The translations under genes and the position numbers were made by a program. From Manduca sexta (taxonomy: Eukaryota > Arthropoda > Insecta > Lepidoptera > Sphingidae): a DNA stretch of 64,000 nt. The stretch is taken from contig NC_051119.1 in the NCBI RefSeq assembly GCF_014839805.1, positions 7,247,245-7,311,244 on the forward strand, written 5' to 3'. The notes beneath the pieces are model-generated. The model was not told the origin of the DNA and did not search any database. It saw nothing but the letters and a program-made list of their open reading frames with translations. Each line of letters begins with the position of its first letter. Positions within the stretch are counted from its first letter, which is position 1. Below, piece after piece: positions 32,387 through 42,700 of this stretch.

Positions 32387-33571
32387 TGTTACGCGCCGCT
32401 ATCCTAGCCGATGACATCGGGCGTTTCCGGAAGTATTCGGCTGCGCGGGCAGGCTGGCAGAAGAGAAGATATGTCACGCGGCGACTATTCTATTATTATT
32501 CTCTCTGGCTGGACGTTGTCAAAAGAATGTTTAAAATTTTATTCTGTAATTATTTTGCTAATATAATGTTTACTGTAAAAGAGCGTTTTACATTCAGAAG
32601 TGGGATTATACAAATGATAATTTGAAGTTACATTGAATTCGAATGTGAAGAGAACTATCGGAATAAATCTGTGATGAATCATTGAATGCCAAAATTAAAA
32701 TTACCAGATTCTCAGATTTTTAGTTACCATGGCAACGTCTACGTCTGTCGAAGTAAATATGTTGGGAATGCATATGGAATTGATGTCTGCACATTAGTAC
32801 GATTCACGACATTCATAACAAAAACTTCGTTATGCCTGCTGCTTGGCTCACTGGAGAGGGTGTTTTCTTAGAAACTAAATCATTGGAGACAGGAATGACT
32901 GGAGTCATGTGAAGTCAAATCGGTGGCGCAACACTTCAGGCTGACAATGCAAACGTGCGTAACTGTTTATTTTATTTAATCTGATCTGTCTGTGGCCGTG
33001 AGCCTTTTGATAATATTCTATCTGCAGCCATGACCATTCTGATCATATTCTGTCTGTAGCCATGACCATTCTGGTCATATTCTGTCTGTAATCATGAGCA
33101 TTCTGATCATATTCTGTCTGTAGCCATGAGCATTCTGATCATATTCTATCTGTGACCATGAACATATTCTGTCATTCATTGTCTGTGATCATATTCTGTC
33201 TGTAGTCATGAGCATTCTGATCATATTCTGTGTGCAGACATGAGCTTTCTGATTTGTGTTGCTGGGCCCTATTTGTTTAAAATATAGGTACCCAATTCAG
33301 TTCTACTTTCTCAAATTTATTTTTTGTGAATACCTTACGGTATTCACTTTGCAGGATGGCCGATGTTACGCGCCGCTATCCTAGCCGATGACATCGGGCG
33401 TTTCCGGAAGTATTCGGCTGCGCGGGCAGGCTGGCAGAAGAGAAAGATATGTCACGCGGCGACTATTCTATTATTATTCTCTCTGGCTGGACGTTGTCAA
33501 AAGAATGTTTAAAATTGTATTCTGTAATTATTTTGCTAATATAATGTTTACTGTAAAAAGAGCGTTTTACA
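32387..33571 (+). mobile_element. TRIM-like element with two 206-208-bp LTRs
   Basis: Direct terminal repeats at 32387-32592 and 33364-33571 start TGTTACGCGCCGC and end GCGTTTTACA, and differ at about three positions. AAAT flanks both outer ends as a 4-bp target duplication. The 771-bp interior has no retroviral ORF but holds a 32-bp tandem repeat. No clear primer-binding site or polypurine tract was seen, so the LTR assignment rests on TG..CA ends, target duplications and the solo copy at 19869. Confidence 0.7.
32985..33250. repeat. Tandem repeat, about 32-bp unit
   Basis: About seven or eight imperfect units of the form 'ctgtctgtagccatgagc' plus 'attctgatcatatt'. Contiguous units with no spacers, so a minisatellite and not CRISPR. 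Confidence 0.9.
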
Positions 33572-34280
33572 AAATATAGATAAATATCAATAAATAAATA
33601 TAGATATAAATCATATTTACATAAGATATGTAAATATGTAAATTATCGACATCCTAATCTCGGAAATTCTAGTTAGTCATAACAATGTAAGCAGTAGTCA
33701 TCTACAAAGTATTTTTATCAGCAGCACTAGATTTCTACGCAGACGTTGACAAGTATTGCGCAAGACAAATAAAATGTACTTAATAATATTTAATATAATT
33801 TAACCCAATACATGAAGAACCATTCTCATCCTATTTCATTTCGGAGAGTTCCCTGCTGCATCTTCAAAGATCAAGGTCAAACATACTTTTAATATGCTTG
33901 TAGGCTGAAGCTAATATGTAATAATGGCAATATTTGGTTTTCATACAATAACTATGAAATACAGTTGTGTCAACTAAATATGCTAAACTCAATACATACA
34001 TTGTATTACGACACTATCCCATAGGGACATAGGGGTAGGCAGAGACTATGAATGGCCACTTTGCACGATTCTGGCATACTTCAATAGTTTATCTATATTA
34101 GTTTACATTTACGGAGTGTTACGGGATCAATCCATGTATATTCCGAAAAATAATTATATCGTCAATGAATACTCTGATCGCCTCTCCACCTATCATCAGG
34201 TGCAGTGAAGTCAATTTCCCGTCTGAGATATATTTTCTGTATATTTTTATTTATATAGTAATAAATGAGGATTTTTAAGA
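33572..34280. other. No gene recognised
   Basis: AT-rich intergenic DNA. Confidence 0.4.
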
Positions 34281-34533
34281 GCACGGAAAAGTGGCTTCAC
34301 TTCAAAGTGACTCTTGATGGTAAGTAGAGTGAAGGTCAATAGAATGTCGACTGACGAGAGATGATTACCCTCTGGCAGTCGATACAATGATGCTGACCTG
34401 TTGGAACTGGATACAGACAGGCTGACCTGGAACAAGACATACTTACGTGGGCCAATGTGGCGGGTTTTAACACCTTGTGTACAGTGGTCGCTATCCAGGC
34501 AGATATTAAATATATTCTACCTCCAGTAGTAGC
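34281..34533 (+). repeat. Dispersed repeat A
   Basis: Same orientation as 2384, with CGACTGACGAGAGAT and 'ggcgggttttaacaccttgt'. Confidence 0.8.
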
Positions 34534-34759
34534 AAAGTAACGTATTAAAGTAGGTATAATGAAGTTGTTTAATAATCCTTGTTAAACCGCAATGATGTTT
34601 AATGATCAAATATTAATTTAAATTACTCGAAGGGTTTCCCAGATAAATCGTACGATGGTCATGGCATATTAGTTGTATTGCCCTGCAATGTATTTATATT
34701 TTTAAGCTATTTTAGCATTGACTCTAACGGACCTTATATTTTTATAGAGACTAGCTTGT

Positions 34760-34985
34760 TGCTTTTTGGTAGGCGTCGCTGCAGTCGATACTGGGGGAAA
34801 CCTACGGATGGGATCCTGGAATCCAACGGCTAAGCGCCTGTAGGAGCCTGGAAGCGAGTGGGGAAGGAAATAGGGTAAGGAAGAGTGAGGGAATAATGGG
34901 AACTTTCTGGGATGGAAGGAGGGGAAAAGGAGGGTTAATTTTCGGGGGCTTTAATGTCAATTTACAACCACGAGGTAAACACTCA
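34760..34985 (+). repeat. Dispersed repeat C
   Basis: Contains 'cgtcgctgcagtcgatactg', 'tgggatcctgg' and 'gatggaaggaggggaaaagg', ending 'gaggtaaac'. Copy of 21443. Confidence 0.65.
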
Positions 34986-35993
34986 TGCTCATGCTTTGAA
35001 TGTATTTATTAAATAAAATAAAATCGCGGCTTGCAACACTGCGAGTTTTTTTAAACTTAATTTGTATCCAAAAGACTGAGGTGTGACGTAATGTGCTACG
35101 CCCAAGATTAGATCACGCAGAGACAAGCGGCAAAACACAAAGAATGTGAAATCGTGTCTGCAAAATGCGCCAAACTGGCAATTATAGTGGCATCTCGTTT
35201 GAGAGTTTTTCTTTAAGATATTTGGCCCGCGGCTCCCGCGAGCTATTTATCCATACATGAAGGTACCACTATGATCTTTCCAGGGTCTTTTTTCCCCGGA
35301 GTGTTAGCCCAGTATACTTTTCCAGGATAAAACCACTGTAAATAATTATCCGGGACATAGTCTATTAGCAGTCCAAATTTCTTCCAAATTCATTCATCGG
35401 TTTCACTGTTTACTTCTAACAAACAGTAGTCTGTGATGACTACTTTTACTTTGACTTTCGTATTAAATAATTTTGTGCCAAAACTCTAGGTGACCTAAGG
35501 ATCAAAATGACTAACAGCGCGATTGTGAACAAAGAAAAATAATTTTATATTTAAGATTAATATCAAAATACAATAAATTTTAATCAACACAACTGAAGTC
35601 ATTATTGTACTAATCAAATTAGTTATGGTTTAATCTAAATCCGTGAAAATGTGATATCTTACTGTACGCAATACATTTTAGCCAGAGGTTATGTTTTATA
35701 CTTTTAATACAATTCGTAGTTCCATTTCCAATAAGCTGTCATGGCTTTTTGGCTTCAGAGACAAAAGTCTACAAGTTCAAGAGCCAAGTCAAATACCTCT
35801 GTCTCTCAATCTCTATTCTTTGTAAACGGTGAAGGAAAACATCGCGGAAACCTACATACCTAAGAATTCTTTATAAGAATCAGGTTGTTGGTAGGTATGT
35901 AAAGTCTGCCAAGCCGCTGCAGACCAGTAGTTGACTAAGGCCTAAACCCTTTAGTGGGACGGTAAATATATAAATTCATTTCATTCAAACATT
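34986..35993. other. Intergenic with tail-repeat remnants
   Basis: 35225-35430 carries a dispersed-tail remnant ('ttccaggataaaa', 'ttcttccaaattcattcatc'). 35750-35960 is a diverged SINE 3' part ('gtgaaggaaaacatcgcgga', 'actaaggcctaaaccc'). Confidence 0.5.
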
Positions 35994-36154
35994 TTGCTGG
36001 TGGTAGGGTATATTATATCCGCCCGGATAGCGGCCACCGTACACACGTAAAACCCGCCACAGTAACCCACGTAAGAGTGTCGCGTTGCGGGATCAGCAGA
36101 TCCTGTTCTAACAGGCTTTACCATCAGGTGCAGTGGGGTAATTTGGCCGTGGAC
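35994..36154 (-). repeat. Dispersed repeat A, reversed and internally shortened
   Basis: Begins 'ttgctggtggtagggtatat' and ends 'accatcaggtgcagtgggg'. The central CGACTGACGAG segment is missing. Confidence 0.75.
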
Positions 36155-36948
36155 CTAAAACTGTGAATTTACATTACGTATTAAAGAAATATGGATATCC
36201 TGCAATACACCCGGACGTTTTACGAAATCTCCATTCGTAATTATACTAACAACATGCCTTCTGCTATCTTGAGTCATACCAGGTAAAACGTTGTAATATT
36301 TTGCGACATTTATTAAGTACACTGCTTAGACTAGGTATTAAGATCGTCTTTGTCTTGTGAAAGATCTGAATTTGATTTCTAGATCACAAATTCATTCAAA
36401 CTTTGGAACTCCACTACTGAATATAGACCTCCCTCCAAGATTTCCAAATCTGTTAGAAGCGACCTGCAACCGACAAAAATGATTCATTACAATCCAAAAC
36501 TTTCGCGCTGTTTATCTAGAAACAATCTTATCTTATTAACATAGGATATATTTTCTCTTATTAATTTTAATTGATACGATAACCCTCTAGTAGATGTCGA
36601 GCAAGATAAAGAATGACTGAATGATATTAATAAAAACATCAACGTCATAATATTCCATTGATCGTCATCCGTAAATCTACGAAAACAGCTAATTTTAGAA
36701 CGCAAGACGTTATTTGCGTTATTACAGTGGGCGGAGTAAGAACAAAGGATTCTTTTGTTTTAGAAACGATTTTTAAAACAGAAAAGCCGTAAGATTCAGA
36801 TTCGTCAAGAATTTTAAAAGTAAAGGCAACAGCTAAATTTAAAGCCACAACACGTCTCTAAAGTAAAGGTCATAAGGGTTGCCAAAACAAAAGCGTTGCT
36901 AAGTCATTTGCGGCTAGTATATTTATCATCATCATCATAATCAGTCAA
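36155..36948. other. No gene recognised
   Basis: AT-rich intergenic DNA; the antisense ORFs at 36487-36848 have no recognisable content. Confidence 0.45.
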
Positions 36949-37285
36949 GCGGCGATAGCCTAGTTGGTTGTGGAACGGACTGCCGAGACGAATGTTCGCA
37001 GGTTCAAATCCCAAGGGCACACACATCTGACTGTTCTACAAAAAATAATTATGTGTGTATTCTTTGTGAATTATCGCTTGCTTTAACGGTGAAGGAAAAC
37101 ATCGTGAGGAACCCTGCATACCCGAGATATTCTCTATTAGGAATTTTCGAGGGTGTGTGAAGTCTACCAACCCGCACCAGGCCGGCGTGGTGGACAAAGG
37201 CCTATTTCCTCTCAGTAATAGATGAGGCCCGCGTCCAACAGTGGGACAGTATATAATACAAGGCTGATATATTATATTATTATTA
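36949..37285 (+). mobile_element. tRNA-derived SINE, full-length copy
   Basis: GCGGCGATAGCCTAGTTGG and GGTTCAAATCC give box A and box B. It ends 'gtgggacagtatataataca', 'aggctgatattatatt'. Box spacing is typical of a pol III promoter. Confidence 0.92.
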
Positions 37286-37289
37286 TAAT

Positions 37290-37445
37290 CAGTCCGTTGC
37301 AATTCTACTGGACATAGGCCTTTCCCAAGGTACGCCATAGAGCCCGGTCTATTGCTTTATGAATCCAGTCGCTGCCGCCCCTCTTCTTTAAGTGGTCTCG
37401 CCATCTGGCCAGAGGGAGCCCCACACTCTGTTTACTAGCATGTTA
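37290..37445 (-). pseudogene. RTE-like LINE 3' fragment, reversed
   Basis: The reverse strand encodes LPLARWRDHLKKRGGSDWIH, then an 'LWRTLGKAYVQ'-like end, matching the C-terminal region seen at 31740. Lies directly after the SINE, suggesting insertion side by side. Confidence 0.75.
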
Positions 37446-37504
37446 TCGATGATCCTAATATTGTGTTAATAGTGGATATGACTCAAATTTAGGAAGTTTA
37501 TTCT

Positions 37505-37680
37505 TTTTGACAGTGTAACATCGTAACACGTCCGAGTTATGTTATTTTCGTGAAATTCGTGTTGAATGGTGTTCTATATGCCAATTTCAATTGTCTTAAA
37601 CGCGACGCAGTGTGTTACATGCTTGTTATGAACTATCAAAATAACGAGTGGCATAGAGAATGATTCCTCAGATGAGTAAA
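37505..37680 (-). repeat. Diverged copy of the CCTTATTC-ended MITE
   Basis: Shares the order 'cgtaacacg', 'gaattcgtgttgaatggtgt', 'tcttaaacgcgacgcagtgt', 'catagagaatga' with the copy at 51081, but the ends are eroded. Confidence 0.6.
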
Positions 37681-38496
37681 TCAATGGAGTCAAAAAATTA
37701 TAATAATGATGATTCAATGCTTCAAAATATTGAATTTTTTTGTGGTATAATATATTTCACACATGATATAGTTAATGATTTAACTATGCCAGGTTGACCA
37801 GAATAGCTTGAATAAGACAATAAAAAACTTACTATTTACTGTTGGTGTGTAATAAGTATAAAAAAATATACTGTGTTTTACTACAACATGGTCAGCTTTT
37901 ATATTTTCCTGGTTAATCTATAAATACTGAAAGAGACAAAATAATACAGTAACAACACAATTATTATAAAATATTATAACTTTAGTTTATTGGGGATATT
38001 GTTTTTGTTAAGGAACATTCCGTTACGCATAAAATCCATTTCTTTATCTTTCGATAATAAACTAATAAAATTGTTTTTTTTTACGTACAGAGGTGTACTT
38101 AAGGCTGAAATATTAATTGATTATGAAGCTATTTTGCAAATCTAAGTAAAAAATATCAAGTTAAGAGCTTTACATTTAATTTTCGTGATTATCAGTTTTA
38201 TTTAATTTTTCTACCATGTTTTGGTAACATATTTTTTCTACAAGCATATGAATTCGGGACTTTTGCTATCTCTGTGCCTAAATTATGTTTATGCGGAGTT
38301 TTGAAATTTTATTTTGAATTATTTTTTGAACATTTTTACCCATTTTCAACTGGATGGGAATTTTTGTAACTTAGTATGTCTTGATTGACCGGACTATGGC
38401 CTAATATAATGGTCCCGTTTTTAATGAATGTTTATAGAAACTTCCTATACTAAATAGAGATAGACTTAATGCTCGATTAACGTTTAAATGCACAAA
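37681..38496. other. No gene recognised
   Basis: Very AT-rich intergenic DNA. Confidence 0.45.
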
Positions 38497-38727
38497 CTTT
38501 ATCCCCGAAGAGATAGGTAGTGCAACCAGGACACCCAATTTTCACTCTGTATTTTGTCCCATGATGAGATAGCGTCGAGTCTATCTCTATATTCGACACA
38601 AATTCCCTAAATTGAATAGTTGATAATGTGAAAAAAAACCTAATATCACTTTGCCCGACCCGGGATTTGAACCAAAAATCTCAGAGTAGAAACAGTACCT
38701 CGTACGCAATAACGCCACCGAGGTCTA
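38497..38727 (-). mobile_element. tRNA-headed SINE (second family), reverse
   Basis: Reverse copy of 55848: 'ccccgaagagataggtagtg' at one end and 'cccgacccgggatttgaacc', 'aacgccaccgagg' (tRNA-like head) at the other. Confidence 0.8.
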
Positions 38728-38823
38728 TGATCATTTAGGGTACATTTGATCCCGGAAAATATGAATTGCGACTACTATTCCCGGAATTTCACACAAGCGA
38801 GTCTACTATCAAATGCTAGTTTA

Positions 38824-38979
38824 ACCCATTTAGCATCAGAATGTTTGCCGGCAAACATGACAGCTACATAACAGTTACATGATATTACGCGTGTCACGGA
38901 AAAATAACCTTATTATGTGGTATATAAACTTATTATGTAGCTGTCATGTTTGCCGGCAAACATTCCGCTGGTAAATGGG
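38824..38979. mobile_element. Short MITE with palindromic arms
   Basis: The left arm (to 38871) and right arm (from 38932) share GAATGTTTGCCGGCAAACAT and GACAGCTACATAA in inverted order. Inside each arm TGTTTGCCGGCAAACA is itself a perfect palindrome. Interior about 60 bp, no ORF. Confidence 0.85.
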
Positions 38980-39560
38980 GTCCAGCAACAGTTAAATATA
39001 ATTACATTATAAATATAAATTACTTATAACCAACGTCACAAGTAGACCTATATGAATACATTTACATAGCAATTAGGAGGGGCGGCATAATTGCGGCGAG
39101 TGTCGACAATCGCCATATTTACGAACAGATGCGGTGCAGTTTTTGCCGTCACAAAAAAAGAATCATCAACATATATATAATCACAAAATAAATATTAAAA
39201 ATTAATGCTGTCCAAATTAATTTAACAAAGACGATAAAATAATATCTACTCTTTCATTTTAAGTATCACATAAACTAAAAAAATTGTGATACGTAAAACT
39301 ATTTATAGAATAATGAAATCTTCCCTATCATATCTTGGAAAAGTCTACACTTGGCGAAAAGTGAATGCACCAGTTGGCCTCATTCTATGACTTTTTTGAT
39401 AAAAGATGTAAGTGGGTGTAAGTGTATGTAAGTCGGTGAATATATGTGAGAATAAATTAAATTGTTCTCAGAATATAATTAATTTATATACCCCCTAAAC
39501 TTCTAATGAAGTAACCATCATTCCAATAAAGATGACGCACGGTTTCCCCTAAGTCCGTCC
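38980..39560. other. Upstream of the CUB-protein gene
   Basis: AT-rich with no repeat family recognised. Confidence 0.4.
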
Positions 39561-39572
39561 CTGGGTAGATTT

Positions 39573-39658
39573 TGATAACATTATCACGGCCGCGCCCGGC
39601 AGTCGACGCGAGACACCGTGACAAGCAGACGTGCGCGCGCGCAATGTTCAGTGTTTAA
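39573..39658 (+). promoter_or_regulatory. Proximal promoter/5' UTR of the CUB-domain gene
   Basis: An inverted pair of GATA sites (TGATAACATTATCA, 39573-39586) lies about 75-90 bp before the start codon, followed by GC-rich 5' sequence. A five-codon uORF (ATG at 39644, TAA at 39656-39658) ends two bases before the main ATG. Confidence 0.5.
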
Positions 39659-39660
39659 AA

Positions 39661-39709
39661 ATGAAGTTAATATTATTGTGTTTGTTTGTGGTTTGCGGCT
39701 GCATAGCAG
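39661..39709 (+). CDS. CUB-protein exon 1: signal peptide
   Basis: ATG with A at -3, then a Leu/Val/Cys-rich hydrophobic core ending GCIA. The GTAAAT donor leaves phase 1, which exactly matches the acceptor at 54303, making ..IA/AQDKVK. Confidence 0.8.
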
Positions 39710-42700
39710 GTAAATATCAGGAAATGTTTTGAAATATAAGGAATATATTTAATTGAGCATGATATGATATTAGCGGAAATATGATGTAATTCTGGATTGT
39801 TTTTGTCAAATTTAATCTTAAATGAGCAAGCGAAAATCGACTTTGTGGTATCTTAGATTCTACGGTGATTATGATTATTTTAGGATTCTAGACGTAAATA
39901 TTTTGTTTTGCATATTTAAATGACTTGCAACTAACAGATGACAATAGACTTTAAAGTGTACCAAAATTACGTTCGTATTCATTGTATTTAACCTATAAAT
40001 CGTGCTTTGTCAAGCGATAAATCACTTTATGTGAATCATAATACTGTCTTTAATACCCTGACAGATCAAATGTTTTCTATTTTTACCTATCCTTTGTTTT
40101 GTCTATTTTGATTTACGCGCAGTCATTACACAATTTGCTCATTGTTTTTTTCTGAAAATCATTCGCAGTTTACTTTCATGTCTATTTATAATTTGTAAAC
40201 AAGCTTGTGGTGTAGGCAGAAGTCCAAATGCATTTATTATATTCGTCACGTAAGAGGAAAACAGGATTGTTTATGGGAATACAAAACTTGGGGCCTTATT
40301 CTCTATCCCGCACGTTATTATGACAGTGTGTAACAAGCACGTAACACAACGCATCATGTTTAGGACTATAGAAATTTGGCTTACAGAATACCATTCCACA
40401 CACATTTCTCGAAGATAACATGACACGGCCGCGTTATGCGTATACAGTATCATACAGAATAAGGGTCTTGATGAATATTTGCATGACAGAACTGAATTTA
40501 CTATCTTACAGAATTTTACCGATAAAAAGAAGACATTTCTTAGATACTAGGTACACTTTTTTATTTTAATTATATTCGTCGTGTAAGAGGAAAACAGAAT
40601 TGTTTATACGAATACAAAACATGGTATCTCTTTGCACGTCAGAATTAAATCTATTACCTTACAGAGAGGTATTCTATCAATTAAAAGACAGCATTTGTAT
40701 GATTAATTATAATAGGTATACTTTTTCATATAAAGTTTTCCGTAAAATATATATCTATTTATTATAGAGAACACAGCATCACTTAATGTTATATTGTCTA
40801 AGAAAAATGCTTCTATCCTGGTTGTTACCTAACTTTCTTTGATTTTGAGGGATATAAATGGCAAATAAGCGCATTCGGCTAAGTTCGGACGGGTTTTCGA
40901 TGAGTTGAAACTGGATTTTTTTTTTGTAATACTGGCGTTTAATACATCCAACTGGTTATTATTAAAGCTACTTCTTGTGATAGTTATCACTATACCTTTA
41001 TAAAAAAATAATATCCTCAGAAAATATCGGGTTTTCGCGGAGTAAGTTCGGACTACGTTCTAATAGCGCTTCTAAAGCTCGTGTAATAAGGTCCACAAAA
41101 CGAAGTAGAAGACCTGATCAGTGTTAAGAGTGAAATCCACTTTTTTTGTTTCACTGCCCATAGCGTACATATTTTTGGTCGTATTATCAAATACGAAATA
41201 TGAGAAGAGGCAAAAACTAACAGCATCGCCACCTATGTGGCTAAATTAAAAATATAAACACAGTTTAGCGATATTTTTGTGCTATACGATCTTAGCCCTT
41301 ATAATCATATTTTAGCGGTATTTTTGTGTTATACGATCTTACCCTGTATCCGAACTTAGCCGAGCTCACTTATCTACTCGGATACGTCATAACTCACAAT
41401 GGACAATCGTCAATTTCACACCTTTTTGTTAGTAATCAATAATGATCTTTAGGGCCCTTAAATATGTACGACAGAAAAATACAAATTTATAGAAATGTCA
41501 GTATGATTTCAGGTTTTAAACATAAAAATTACGTTGAATATAATTTATGTTAATTTAGTATTACTCAATTCAAGTTTGTTTACGTTCAGACATTGACTCA
41601 TACTGGCTTTTGAGAAAAGAGTTTTCAGTGTAATGTCATTAATCTCATTTTACTGTGGCATTAATGGATGCAAAAATCGTAGTCACCCTCTTCCGTCAAA
41701 GTAAAATTTTGGAAAAATCATGTGACGCAGGATTTGAATTTGGTTTGTTGCTAACACTAGCTTCTATTATAACTACTTAAATGGAAGATTTTCTAGAAAA
41801 TAATGCTAATATATGCGATAAATTTTATGCACGTACACGTAATCTAATCTAAGTCGTAAACAGTTGCCAATAAAGATTATTATTATTTACACAGTGAATA
41901 AGACTGGTGTTCGCTGATGGATGTCACGACTCCCCATAAACAGTAGTAACGCTACTTGAATTGAATTACAAATTAAATTGCACTATATTGGTACTTAATA
42001 AAAGCTAATATCCTTTGGCGTTACGCTTGTCACCCTGATGAGTTTTTGGAATATCCCTAATCCTTTGACAAATCTGAAGTAAAATACTTTATTCGACATT
42101 TAAACGTTCCACCCTTTAGAATAGACGAAAAATCTTTGTAAGAATGGATTTATAACTAACGACACTATTACTACGTAATAAAAGTCAATATGCCATGGCA
42201 TTACACTTTTCAATCCGAAACTTAGGGGCTCTATCGTTCCCAATATTTTCGACCGATCTGAAGTTGATCTGATTTCACCTGTCCTCAATATCTGTAATGC
42301 TTTAGTAATTAAGTATTTGACTATGTTTTATTTTATGCATTTTTGAATATGTTTTGTAACAGCAGATAGTACAAAAAAGAAATCCTGTGAAACAGCATTA
42401 AAATTCGATAAGAAATGAGGCAGTAATTCAAATTTCAAAGTGATAATAAGTCGGTTTTTGTAACATTAAAATATCGGGTGTATGGAGCAAATTCTGCATA
42501 CAAATATAAACTCTATTATAATTCAATCAAAATAAATTGATTATACTGCGTCTGTGAGTAAATACAAACCCATGCACAAATCTCCCAGATATGACGTCAG
42601 ATCCGGTCATAGCCTTGACCCAAAAGTTTATACCTACACGCTAATTATGATAACATGAGTCATCCAAAGATAAGTCGAATGGTGGGTTGTGTGTGCGCAG

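Noticed and set aside
32985..33250. Possible CRISPR array
   Set aside because: Units are contiguous without spacers, and the genome is animal.
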